Assembly: GCA_003439945.1 (NCBI GenBank)
Contig: QVRM01000429.1
Span: 372,001 to 436,000 of the forward strand
DNA from: Dermanyssus gallinae
Lineage: Eukaryota; Arthropoda; Arachnida; Mesostigmata; Dermanyssidae
Reading direction: 5' to 3'
Length of the DNA stretch: 64,000 nt
Shown here: piece by piece, positions 60,131 through 62,611 of the stretch
How the letters are laid out: the number at the start of each line of letters is the position of its first letter
Numbering within the stretch: position 1 is the stretch's first letter
Position numbers and translations under genes: made by a program
The notes under the pieces: generated by a model
Told to the model about the DNA's origin: nothing
Database searches by the model: none
The model's input: the letters and a program-made list of their open reading frames with translations, nothing else

Positions 60131-61183
60131 GCACCAAGCACCCTAGAGCCCAGGTTGGGCTTCGAAGACGACAAAAGACCCGACGGCGTCACCATTCCGC
60201 CATGGTCTAAGGGCAAATGTCTAGTATGGGATGCCACGGTATCATGTACAGTGGCCCCGTCATACTTAATGCATAGCGCTACCCGGTCAGGGTGGGTTGC
60301 CGAACATGCTGAGATCGCAAAAAAGCGCAAATACTCTGACCTAGAGAAAAGATACCACTTCGTACCCGTCGCCATGGAAACGATGGGTCCAATAAGCAAA
60401 AACACAAGTATCTTCCTCAAAGACCTAGGTATCAAAATAAGTGCTAACACGGGTGACCAGCGCGAGGGTGAGTTTCTACGTCAGCAACTCTCGCTCGCAG
60501 TGTGTAGGGGAAACGCCGCCGCTGTCATCGGCTCCATGGATTGAGGAGCGGGGGTGAGCCTAGGCGGGTACACGTTTAGATCCCACAATTGTAGGGAAAC
60601 ACCGAAATATTGAATAAATAATAATAATAATAATTATTATTAATACTGAAGAGAGATTACCTTAACTCACGGACTGTTAGCAAGCACTGCTTCGTGTATT
60701 GCCATGCTGTAATTTGGTAAAAAAAACCCCAGGCGACGTAGAGTTGTATAGCCCTGCTGACCGACAGAACGTTGTTATTTATACCTTATCTTAGAAGTCG
60801 ATCTTCAAAAATAATCTTAGTTATACTTTTTCTTAGGAGTCGTTCTTTGGAATAATCCAAGTGTTGTATGTGTGTGTGTTTATGCTGTTTGCTGTTTACT
60901 TTCAGCTCTGCAATCGAAGACCCTGGTCAGCTCTGAGATTCCTGCAATGTCCGAAATTACGGTACTGGATACAACTGCGATCGTGCGATAATGCTAATAG
61001 AATGCCGTTTTACAGGGGCACAAGGCTTCGTTTGAGCACTTTTTCGGCAACGGTCGCTTTCTGTTGGATGATCTGCATTTGTTCGCCGAATGGGTCTGGT
61101 CGCTGTTGTCCCATGCGCCGTTCTTAGCTCGCTTGGTCAGCTGGTGCGATGAGCGAATAAAGCGAATGAAACAAAAGAGATGA
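11603..61183 (+). CDS. Divergent PP2A scaffold (PR65/A)-like HEAT-repeat protein, 12 exons
   Basis: Joined coding exons: 11603-11734, 12692-12949, 13578-13831, 19091-19280, 26648-26766, 27189-27370, 28408-28553, 31127-31255, 38303-38499, 47894-48120, 60906-60961, 61016-61183. They total 2058 nt, or 685 residues plus TGA, with all phases matching. HEAT helices run from about residue 38 to 612, with typical inter-helix motifs: SWRVR (exon 8), [12 protein letters not shown] (exon 7), [12 protein letters not shown] and [12 protein letters not shown] (exon 10). The order and lengths follow the PP2A scaffold A subunit (589 residues in vertebrates), including a leading motif like KKL..IALALG. That protein is a horseshoe that holds the catalytic and regulatory subunits. 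Identity looks low, so this is a divergent paralogue; the related PP4 regulatory subunit 1 is the main alternative. An acidic leader of about 44 residues and a tail of about 70 residues with three Trp are additions. The start follows an in-frame TAG at 11597. Confidence 0.85.
11735..12691. other. Intron 1
   Basis: 957 nt, GT-AG (GTGAGT ... CCTTACAG). It contains (CA)n-like sequence near 12009, an (AAT)n run at about 12453-12471 and a CGA-type triplet run near 12535. No gene seen. Confidence 0.75.
12692..12949 (+). CDS. Exon 2: first HEAT repeats (residues 45-130)
   Basis: 86 codons in phase 0. The first residues [17 protein letters not shown] correspond to the first PR65 HEAT repeat, and [14 protein letters not shown] matches its second repeat (a VGGPE-type motif). 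Acceptor CCTTACAG, donor GTGGGG (weak but GT). Confidence 0.88.
12950..13577. other. Intron 2 with a perfect hairpin
   Basis: 628 nt. Its main feature is the 15-bp perfect hairpin at 13480-13514, 64 nt before the exon 3 acceptor (CATCGCAG). Confidence 0.75.
13480..13514. repeat. Perfect 15-bp hairpin near exon 3 acceptor
   Basis: GCCGCACACGATAAG (13480-13494) is the exact inverse of CTTATCGTGTGCGGC (13500-13514), with a GTCTT loop. In the pre-mRNA it would fold just upstream of the branch-point zone of intron 2. Confidence 0.88.
13578..13831 (+). CDS. Exon 3: HEAT repeats (residues 131-214 and part of 215)
   Basis: Begins [12 protein letters not shown] and covers about two repeats, including [22 protein letters not shown]. 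The donor GTCAGT at 13832 leaves GA, which joins A of exon 4 to give Glu. This phase-2 junction is the one that keeps the PR65-like alignment continuous; other nearby GT sites would break it. The frame stays open past the donor for a while, so a read-through form cannot be excluded. Confidence 0.85.
16300..16560. repeat. Copy 2 of the mariner-hosting repeat (unoccupied site)
   Basis: Matches the two halves around the mariner at 4.33-5.66 kb. Around 16478-16482 it reads GTGCCAAGTACCGTGCCAAG, with a single TA where copy 1 has TA, the mariner, and TA. Divergence is visible throughout, so these are old paralogous copies. Confidence 0.7.
17366..17388. repeat. (TA)n tract at 5' side of LINE copy B
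   Basis: Uninterrupted TA repeat that directly joins the truncated LINE end at 17389. Confidence 0.85.
17389..17739 (+). pseudogene. R4/Dong-like LINE 3' end, copy B, between (TA)n tracts
   Basis: 5'-truncated fragment of a restriction-endonuclease-type LINE. Its first frame reads [21 protein letters not shown], matching the block after the endonuclease core of copy A at 39.1-40.4 kb. After a one-base shift it reads [21 protein letters not shown] and ends [17 protein letters not shown] then TAG. A short 3' UTR with AATAAA follows, directly joined to (TA)n. The conserved ETLG...LLQRLS..VQRG.A tail is shared by all four copies in this window. It is dead because of truncation and the shift. Confidence 0.82.
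17740..17776. repeat. (TA)n tract at 3' side of LINE copy B
   Basis: TA repeat joining the LINE 3' end on its left and the CAGGG end of the next transposon on its right. Confidence 0.85.
17777..18949. mobile_element. Non-autonomous foldback element (family B)
   Basis: 1173 bp with ends CAGGGTCATTCATATCG and the near-inverse CGATATGAATAACCCTG, flanked by TA within (TA)n. The arms are about 500 bp each. A third, internal partial copy of the left terminal sequence (TTTTGAGGTTTGGTAGAACT) lies near 18331 between the arms. The termini match the transposase-bearing element at 40558-46437, so this is its non-autonomous relative. No coding potential. Confidence 0.8.
18950..19007. repeat. (TA)n microsatellite
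   Basis: About 28 TA units joining the right end of the family B element to sequence 83 nt before exon 4. Confidence 0.9.
19091..19280 (+). CDS. Exon 4: HEAT repeats (residues 215-278)
   Basis: Acceptor TACACTAG at 19090. Reads [20 protein letters not shown] and [22 protein letters not shown] to DKSDE, matching the PR65 repeats that end in a D-K-S motif before VR. Donor GTAAGT at 19281, phase 0. Confidence 0.88.
19371..19403. repeat. (TA)n microsatellite
   Basis: Interrupted TA repeat adjoining the left CAGGG terminus of the second family A element. Confidence 0.85.
20253..20687 (-). pseudogene. R1-like LINE ORF2 C-terminus
   Basis: Reads from [22 protein letters not shown] through a Trp-rich segment to [17 protein letters not shown], the cysteine/histidine cluster that R1-type elements carry after the RT. 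It lies in a different frame from the RT segment upstream, so at least one shift separates them. Confidence 0.82.
20671..21591 (-). pseudogene. R1-like LINE reverse transcriptase domain
   Basis: RNA-directed DNA polymerase segment with recognisable blocks in order: [30 protein letters not shown] (a D of the catalytic triad), [14 protein letters not shown], and [11 protein letters not shown] (the DD pair). After about 200 residues the reading switches to the frame at 20748-21050, which continues [15 protein letters not shown]. Part of a once complete ORF2, now split over several frames. The upstream fingers region lies in the overlapping frame 21500-21787 ([29 protein letters not shown]). Confidence 0.9.
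21739..23046 (-). pseudogene. R1-like LINE endonuclease and linker
   Basis: ORF2 starts at about 23046 with [19 protein letters not shown] and a catalytic-type ITEP motif. After a shift it continues as [27 protein letters not shown] and LSDHRYLTF. These are the GDFN, H..WG and SDH signatures of exonuclease/endonuclease/phosphatase-fold LINE endonucleases of R1 type. The linker to RT follows, including KTWWNSDI. Broken by at least one frameshift near 22.75-22.87 kb. Confidence 0.88.
23190..25222 (-). pseudogene. R1-like LINE ORF1 (gag-like)
   Basis: Nucleic-acid-binding ORF1 spread over several frames. The N-terminal part (24590-25222) ends in a coiled-coil-like segment ([20 protein letters not shown]). 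Middle segments at 24042-24461 and 23527-23952 are gag-like. The C-terminal part holds three zinc knuckles: [29 protein letters not shown] and, one frame over, [16 protein letters not shown]. Three CCHC knuckles are typical for R1-clade ORF1. Confidence 0.85.
25213..25324. repeat. 28-bp tandem repeat, 4 copies
   Basis: Units start CGGGTGTCAAA at 25213, 25241, 25269 and 25297 with few substitutions. They lie at the 5' (upstream) end of the minus-strand R1-like LINE, where some LINEs carry promoter-like tandem monomers. Confidence 0.9.
25602..25668. repeat. (TA)n microsatellite
   Basis: About 33 TA units at the truncated right side of the family A element. Confidence 0.9.
25882..25992. repeat. 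Compound (TA)n microsatellite
   Basis: Three TA blocks separated by GTATG, CTATATTC and GTA interruptions. Confidence 0.9.
26648..26766 (+). CDS. Exon 5: HEAT repeat (residues 279-317 and part of 318)
   Basis: Acceptor TGCTTCAG. Reads [21 protein letters not shown] then [13 protein letters not shown], continuing the DKSDE-VR motif from exon 4. The donor GTAGGT at 26767 gives the phase 2 needed by exon 6. The earlier GTAAAG at 26762 would shift exon 6 into an early stop. Confidence 0.85.
26767..27188. other. Intron 5
   Basis: 422 nt, mostly a (TA)n tract with CATA interruptions at 26846-26932. Acceptor TTGGACAG. Confidence 0.75.
26846..26932. repeat. (TA)n microsatellite
   Basis: Long TA repeat with CATATA interruptions at its right end. 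Confidence 0.9.
27189..27370 (+). CDS. Exon 6: HEAT repeats (residues 318-378 and part of 379)
   Basis: Starts with G completing a Lys codon, then [20 protein letters not shown] and [20 protein letters not shown]. This matches the PR65 repeat with a KVKEF-type start and the following conserved valine-rich helix. Donor GTATGT, phase 1. Confidence 0.87.
27371..28407. other. Intron 6
   Basis: 1037 nt with no gene. Holds the long hairpin at 27631-27686. Just before the exon 7 acceptor is a short perfect inverted repeat GTATATAAATA/TATTTATATAC around 28362-28387. Confidence 0.7.
27631..27686. repeat. Long hairpin, 24 paired bases
   Basis: TATATCAGA (27631-27639) pairs with TCTGATATA (27678-27686). 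After a 2x2 internal loop, CTTTAAATGGAATAA (27642-27656) pairs with TTATTCCATTTAAAG (27661-27675), leaving a 4-nt loop. The precursor-like shape could be a microRNA-type hairpin or a collapsed MITE. Confidence 0.88.
28408..28553 (+). CDS. Exon 7: HEAT repeat (residues 379-427)
   Basis: Acceptor TCGCTGTAG. CG completes a Pro codon, then [20 protein letters not shown] and [20 protein letters not shown]. The second helix motif VREALVSNI matches the PR65 VR-NIISNL repeat. Donor GTAGGT, phase 0. Confidence 0.88.
28554..31126. other. Intron 7
   Basis: 2573 nt. (TA)n at 28867-28892. A short open frame with a strongly hydrophobic centre lies on the minus strand at 30161-30382, without an ATG. I see no recognised repeat family or gene. 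Confidence 0.6.
31127..31255 (+). CDS. Exon 8: HEAT repeat (residues 428-470)
   Basis: Acceptor CTGTTTTGCAG. Contains [17 protein letters not shown], the clearest HEAT signature in the gene and equivalent to the K/SWRVRLAIIEYM repeat of PR65. Ends AMLKDE with donor GTAAGC, phase 0. Confidence 0.9.
32626..32731. repeat. Direct repeat, two copies, 53-bp period
   Basis: CCCAAAAGGGCGAGTACTAT at 32626 recurs as CCCAAAAGGACGAGTACTAT at 32679, with about 40 bp conserved in each unit. Confidence 0.75.
35648..35970 (-). mobile_element. tRNA-derived SINE (family 2), minus strand
   Basis: Inverse of the 53155-53498 copy. The B box inverse lies at about 35881-35893 (AGGCTTGAACCCG) and the A box inverse at about 35941-35959. 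The body carries the shared block TTTTTCGGGCTGACTCTCAG, and the 3' end is near TCTATAAGCCGTGCAA at about 35652. Divergence of the promoter boxes suggests an old copy. Confidence 0.75.
36524..36577. repeat. (TA)n microsatellite
   Basis: About 26 TA units. Confidence 0.9.
37719..37800. repeat. (TA)n microsatellite
   Basis: About 40 TA units, among the longest in the window. Confidence 0.9.
38303..38499 (+). CDS. Exon 9: HEAT repeats (residues 471-535 and part of 536)
   Basis: Acceptor TGAATTGTAG. Reads [21 protein letters not shown], then [20 protein letters not shown] and [22 protein letters not shown]. The first helix follows the PR65 repeat with IREAAT. Donor GTGAGT at 38500 leaves GA (phase 2), completed by G in exon 10. 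Confidence 0.88.
38984..39025. repeat. (TA)n tract at 3' side of LINE copy A
   Basis: TA repeat with one TTT interruption, directly joining the 3' UTR of the minus-strand LINE. Confidence 0.85.
39026..40422 (-). mobile_element. R4/Dong-like LINE 3' portion, copy A, between (TA)n tracts
   Basis: 1397-bp 5'-truncated non-LTR retrotransposon, with (TA)n directly at both ends (38984-39025 and 40423-40444). On the minus strand it runs from the region after the RT core through a C-terminal zinc motif and restriction-like endonuclease to the stop near 39137, then a 3' UTR with AATAAA. It is the best preserved of four related copies in the window. Confidence 0.82.
39137..40384 (-). pseudogene. R4-like LINE ORF: RT thumb, CCHC-like motif, restriction-like endonuclease
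   Basis: The N-terminal part reads best in the overlapping frame at 40012-40281 ([20 protein letters not shown], the GGLGL motif after the RT). A shift near 40.05 kb joins it to this frame. Next come [20 protein letters not shown] (zinc-like C.C...H), then [10 protein letters not shown] and [20 protein letters not shown] followed by DATV. RH-x3-N, PD and a D about 15 residues later are the restriction-like endonuclease core described for R2/R4/NeSL-type LINEs. The C-terminus has FETLGGPG and [20 protein letters not shown]. The frame has no stop over 415 codons, so the copy is fairly young. The last zinc ligand is unclear (Ala-His where Cys is expected). Confidence 0.8.
40423..40444. repeat. 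(TA)n tract at 5' side of LINE copy A
   Basis: About 11 TA units abutting the truncated 5' end. Confidence 0.85.
41136..41963 (-). pseudogene. Tc1/mariner-superfamily transposase (left arm)
   Basis: DDE/D transposase. It shows [20 protein letters not shown] (first catalytic D), an [19 protein letters not shown] segment, and [13 protein letters not shown] (second D). The region holding the third acidic residue is read in another frame, where the minus strand gives [20 protein letters not shown] with a slight change, so a frameshift lies near 41.38 kb. The first residues of this open frame come from the tandem repeat, so the true N-terminus with its DNA-binding part is missing. The WAG and PRS-D-L-LD-F-LWGY motifs fit a group common in insect and arachnid genomes. 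Confidence 0.85.
41872..42037. repeat. 55/56-bp tandem repeat, about 3 copies
   Basis: Units starting CGAATAACTT at 41872, 41927 and 41983; the third is shortened. They lie at the centre of the foldback element and overlap the apparent N-terminus of the transposase. Confidence 0.88.
42085..42460 (+). pseudogene. Transposase C-terminal fragment (right arm)
   Basis: Inverted copy of the left-arm transposase: [20 protein letters not shown], then after a gap that removes the HDG motif, [20 protein letters not shown] and DFF with the third acidic residue (D). One base later the frame changes and continues [20 protein letters not shown] and [20 protein letters not shown]. Dead. Confidence 0.82.
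42560..43522 (-). pseudogene. CR1-like LINE endonuclease and start of linker
   Basis: Begins [15 protein letters not shown], then [13 protein letters not shown] and [10 protein letters not shown] (catalytic Glu of the EEP fold), [14 protein letters not shown], and after shifts [19 protein letters not shown] (the GDFN-like block with G and F replaced) and [10 protein letters not shown]. The linker ends near [20 protein letters not shown] and SPARP-stop-WNPEC, resembling the PWWNEEC motif between endonuclease and RT. Several frameshifts and stops. Confidence 0.78.
43604..44638 (-). CDS. CR1-like LINE ORF1: PHD finger plus SGNH/esterase-like domain
   Basis: A 344-codon open frame. Residues about 78-125 form a PHD-type zinc finger: CDRC, then CHKC, FHAGC and CRLC (C4-H-C3 spacing). 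A helical segment ([17 protein letters not shown]) follows. Residues about 205-325 look like the esterase/SGNH-like domain found in ORF1 of CR1-type LINEs ([49 protein letters not shown]). PHD plus esterase ORF1 is a known CR1/L2-group arrangement; the product is thought to bind and chaperone element RNA. It lies upstream of the endonuclease on the same strand. Open end to end, so this insertion is not very old. Confidence 0.78.
   Translation of the reverse strand: MPVSDRESSSVSADIAPIRPSARLPNQAILVSEACSHSPSLNRRKRRASQHSDDSSDEPREFVNTKPMNTMDVDCKESCDRCTAPLGGISLRCHKCKRLFHAGCRTKDENEPSAAAGATWSCRLCSLPATNMNSNQMMALLDKQDVDSEIMSNITYPVSRVRYLEKELIKVKSASTQVLTNPIETCQIEHVTEAQQKTPERTVLIFGERVLRQLRKRVLAYMPKKSSLCFRPSSKVFSDQTLLEAEKFINEHTQPINVILHAGYEECMGFEKDKFLASGAKFASLLKTKRPDCSMSVVTVPEFHKECKDANDVLLNRHQEWNINVINTVHPQNGGNRSETAKRR
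44833..45060 (-). other. 5' region of CR1-like LINE
   Basis: Upstream of ORF1 on the minus strand, with a short open frame ([20 protein letters not shown]) of unknown meaning. Probably 5' UTR or a small leader ORF of the LINE. Confidence 0.35.
45191..45236. repeat. Inverted repeat near LINE inversion junction
   Basis: CATATGAACAT (45191-45201) and ATGTTCATATG (45226-45236) are perfect inverses. They lie between the minus-oriented and plus-oriented parts of the LINE insertion. Confidence 0.75.
45240..45907 (+). repeat. LINE 3' end, plus orientation
   Basis: GC-richer than its surroundings, without a long open frame, ending in AATAAATTGAATTG directly before the target duplication. A degenerate relative lies at about 59640-59790 (shared CATATTGTCAT and CGTGGYCTATTC blocks). 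Most likely the 3' UTR of the same LINE whose 5' part is inverted next to it. Confidence 0.6.
46440..46460. repeat. (TA)n microsatellite
   Basis: Short TA repeat at the right end of the family B element, followed by CATA units. Confidence 0.85.
47238..47271. repeat. (TA)n microsatellite
   Basis: About 17 TA units; another tract follows at 47326-47350. Confidence 0.85.
47363..47386. repeat. Small hairpin shared with 1.41 kb
   Basis: ACATGTGTA and TACACATGT flank a CCTAAA loop with perfect pairing; the same structure with one mismatch is at 1412-1433. Confidence 0.6.
47894..48120 (+). CDS. Exon 10: last HEAT repeats (residues 536-612)
   Basis: Acceptor GACTTAAAG. G completes Glu, then [32 protein letters not shown], a loop with an acidic stretch ([14 protein letters not shown]), and [20 protein letters not shown]. 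This corresponds to the last two PR65 repeats (VANVRFNVAKSL and DQDVDVKYFAQEAL). The loop between the two repeats is longer than in PR65. Donor GTAAGT, phase 1. Confidence 0.9.
50909..50952. repeat. (TA)n microsatellite
   Basis: About 22 TA units. Confidence 0.9.
51570..52600 (-). pseudogene. Second mariner, degenerate transposase
   Basis: Minus-strand reading gives, in order, [13 protein letters not shown] and [11 protein letters not shown] (DNA-binding region and GRP motif), VTGNEKWILYKKL (the first catalytic D changed to N), [11 protein letters not shown] (second D) and [13 protein letters not shown] (third D). The last two lie in an open frame at 51695-51958. Stops and shifts occur between the blocks. 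A different mariner subfamily from the 4.3-kb element (ARPH and DYNLF instead of APAH and DFFLF). Ends not located. Confidence 0.82.
52685..52815 (+). mobile_element. SINE family 2, 3' fragment
   Basis: Matches the last about 130 nt of the 53155-53498 copy (TCTGCTTTTACCGCC, ACGGACTTATAGACCAACCA) and, like it, ends directly in (TA)n. The tRNA-like head is missing or too diverged to read. Confidence 0.72.
52816..52855. repeat. (TA)n at SINE 3' end
   Basis: TA repeat directly after the SINE 3' end. Confidence 0.85.
53155..53498 (+). mobile_element. tRNA-derived SINE (family 2), complete
   Basis: The head has an A box (TGGCGTGGTGCAT from 53168) and a B box (GAGTTCGAGCC from 53221) with tRNA-like spacing. 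The body includes an A10 run near 53329, and the 3' end ACGGACTTATAGATCAACC leads directly into (TA)n at 53499-53517. Two other copies lie at 35648-35970 and 52685-52815, so the family is confirmed inside this window. Confidence 0.82.
55269..55329. repeat. (TA)n microsatellite
   Basis: About 30 TA units. Confidence 0.9.
55620..55776 (-). mobile_element. tRNA-derived SINE head (family 3)
   Basis: On the minus strand TGGCTCAATAGC (A box) and GGTTTGAGACC (B box) are spaced as in a tRNA. The following sequence includes TTCCCAGAATAAACAAAGTG. The arms do not form a convincing tRNA cloverleaf, so it is called a SINE head rather than a functional tRNA gene. No second copy in the window. Confidence 0.6.
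56557..56816 (+). CDS. Possible cassette exon or relic coding segment
   Basis: After an AG at 56555-56556 an 85-codon frame runs open from GCT at 56559 to TGA at 56814: [20 protein letters not shown], then [20 protein letters not shown] and [13 protein letters not shown]. It sits between exons 10 and 11, and its phase agrees with the exon 10 donor (phase 1). A donor with matching phase (A then GTGACA, near 56716) would allow an in-frame skipped exon. No family is recognised and the splice sites are not strong, so this may be chance or an old pseudogene. Confidence 0.25.
58462..58574. repeat. Pair of (TA)n tracts
   Basis: TA repeats at about 58462-58490 and 58555-58574 enclose about 65 nt of unique sequence that begins CCGCGTGTCAAG. 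No element identity established. Confidence 0.75.
58733..58773. repeat. Perfect 14-bp hairpin
   Basis: GACATGTAAACCTA (58733-58746) and TAGGTTTACATGTC (58760-58773) with a 13-nt AT-rich loop. Confidence 0.88.
59640..59790 (+). repeat. Degenerate relative of the 45.3-45.9 kb LINE 3' region
   Basis: Shares blocks such as ATATTGTCAT, CGTGGTCTATTC and AAGGCCTATT with 45450-45520, in the same order and spacing. Confidence 0.55.
60036..60130. repeat. (TAA)n microsatellite, 5' of LINE copy C
   Basis: More than 25 AAT/TAA triplets, with one GTA interruption, that stop exactly where the LINE copy begins (60131). Confidence 0.92.
60131..60611 (+). pseudogene. R4/Dong-like LINE 3' end, copy C, between (TAA)n tracts
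   Basis: Starts inside the endonuclease domain: [19 protein letters not shown], then [11 protein letters not shown] (the PD...D core), [20 protein letters not shown] and [20 protein letters not shown], ending at TGA 60542. A 3' UTR of about 65 nt ends in AAATATTG and then AATAAATAATAA repeats. The 5' truncation directly abuts (TAA)n. Open without a stop over 137 codons, so quite young. Confidence 0.85.
60612..60642. repeat. (TAA)n tail of LINE copy C
   Basis: AAATAAATAATAATAATAAT followed by ATTATTATTAAT; either the element tail or the rest of the target microsatellite. Confidence 0.85.
60906..60961 (+). CDS. Exon 11: short C-terminal exon (residues 612-630)
   Basis: Acceptor TTTACTTTCAG. 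CT completes Ala, then [18 protein letters not shown]. Donor GTACTG at 60962, phase 0. It lies past the last HEAT repeat. Support is phase agreement, a good acceptor and the open exon 12 that follows in frame. Confidence 0.65.
61016..61183 (+). CDS. Exon 12: C-terminal tail and stop (residues 631-685)
   Basis: Acceptor CGTTTTACAG after a 54-nt intron. Reads [20 protein letters not shown], then [20 protein letters not shown] and ends basic ([12 protein letters not shown]) with TGA at 61181. PR65 proteins normally stop soon after the last HEAT repeat, so this amphipathic, Trp-containing and basic tail is unusual. If exon 10 spliced directly to this acceptor, the protein would end after six residues (GAQGFV), close to the usual PR65 end. 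Confidence 0.65.
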   Translation, partial: GHKASFEHFFGNGRFLLDDLHLFAEWVWSLLSHAPFLARLVSWCDERIKRMKQKR

Positions 61184-61761
61184 AACACGTTGGCTTTTGC
61201 CCCATGTCGTGGTCTCCCTCGCCCAGTTATTTTTTGTGTTCGATGCGATTACGTCTTGTGATACGTCTTGACGGATTAAGAAGGGTCGACAGATCGGATT
61301 TCCCATTAACTTAGAGATAGACAGATGATTAGTATTATAGGCTAGGTACGAACCTAATACGATGCACATCGCCGTGGCCATTACATTTATCCGATTACGA
61401 CAGTCTACTCTGTGCGAAGGCAAGCTAGCTATGCCTTCGAAATACGTCCTTTTCCATAGCTGCTAATAGGGTAGCAGCTATTCAGACCAATCTGTGTGTG
61501 TACCGGGCTTCATGTTGAGTCATTTAGATGAACTAATTAGTTGCAAACAAAGCCATATGACATTTACACTCCGCTTTACAGCACACTGAACGGGGTTCTA
61601 GTTGGTGCCCGAATCTTGGAATATAGGTCTTAGAATCAGTCTCGTATATTTTTGATACACACAACTGGACTATGTTTATGGCTTAAGTGGAGCAGTTGGT
61701 ATTGCTTGGAAAATATTTTGCTATGAGTACTTAGAGCAATAATAATATTAATAATAATAAT
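61184..61761. other. 3' flank of the gene
   Basis: Probable 3' UTR and intergenic sequence. No clear AATAAA lies in the first 500 nt, so the polyadenylation site is not assigned. A short (TAA)n tract at 61738-61761 borders the next LINE copy. Confidence 0.5.
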
Positions 61762-62564
61762 GACTAAGGCCCGTGGCAGAGCTTGCTTCGTTGTGCTACG
61801 CGGCCTCTATCATAGAATTCTCGGGGCTTGCGGAGACGTTGTTAGAACCGGATGTTTATTCTGTGCTGCGCGGAAGGAAGGACGAAGCTGAGCTGGCAGC
61901 TAGACAATCGATAGGCCCTGGCCCCTGGGAGCAACACCCTACACAGCATATGCTTGACGGCTACAAGTATCAAACGACCGCTCGCACGATCTTAGATTAC
62001 ATCCAATCCCCGACTGAGAGAGCGGTATCTATAGCCGCTTGTGACACTTTCAGCAGTGGCTTCCTAAGAGCACTTCCTTCACCACAACTGGGCACCATGC
62101 TGGACAACACCTCCTTCCGCATGGTGGCCGCCCTGAGGATAGGCGCTCCCATATGTGAGCCATACTAGTGTAAGGCGTGTGGAAAAACAGTGGATAAGGA
62201 CGGACTGCATCATTTGAGCTGCACTTAAAGCCCTGGTAGGACTCCCAGACACGCGTAAATCAACGCGATCCTAAAGAAGGCTCTTCGTAGAGCCGGCGTA
62301 CCAAGCACCCTGGAGCCCAGGTTAAGCCTTGAAGACGACAAAAGACCAGACGGCGTCACCATCCCGTTATGGTCCAAGGGCAAATGCCTGGAATAAATGC
62401 CACGGTATCATGTACAGTGGCACCGTCATACTTGATGCAGAGTGCCACCAGGTAAGGATGGGTTAGGCAAAAAAAGGCAAATACGCCGCCGCTATCATTG
62501 GCCTTATGGATTGAGAGGGGGGGTGAGCCTACGCGGGTACACGTTTGGGTCCCACAATTGTAGG

Positions 62565-62565
<1 letters not shown>
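61762..62565 (+). pseudogene. R4/Dong-like LINE 3' end, copy D, between (TAA)n tracts
   Basis: Starts after the RT (PVAELASLCYAASIIEFSGL) and runs to RMVAALRIGAPICEPY. Past a stop it carries the zinc motif CKACGKTVDKDGLHHLSC (a full C-x2-C...H...C), then [25 protein letters not shown] and, after a frameshift, a shortened C-terminus. Compared with copy C about 180 nt are deleted before GCCGCCGCTATCATTGGC. The 3' UTR matches copy C (CGGGTACACGTTTGGGTCCC) and ends in (AAT)n. Several stops make it dead. Confidence 0.85.
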
Positions 62566-62610
<45 letters not shown>

Positions 62611-62611
62611 T
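62566..62611. repeat. (TAA)n tract, 3' of LINE copy D
   Basis: About 15 AAT triplets directly after the LINE 3' UTR. Confidence 0.9.

Larger units (their letters stand above)
48121..60905. other. Intron 10
   Basis: 12785 nt, the largest intron. No gene recognised at 48.1-51.5 kb (apart from (TA)n at 50909-50952) or 53.5-55.6 kb. Contents called separately: dead mariner, three tRNA-derived SINE pieces, a possible cassette exon, a 14-bp hairpin and R4-like LINE copy C. A GA-rich block lies at about 57303-57342. Confidence 0.65.

Noticed and set aside
60040..60450. Open frames with long runs of Tyr, Asn or Ile near 60.0-60.4 kb and 62.4-62.8 kb
   Set aside because: Translations of (TAA)n tracts joined to antisense or partial LINE sequence.
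11603..61183. Naming the host gene PPP4R1 or PPP2R1A directly
   Set aside because: Both families consist of HEAT repeats. The N-terminal collinearity favours PR65, but divergence is too high to assign an orthologue symbol without a database search.
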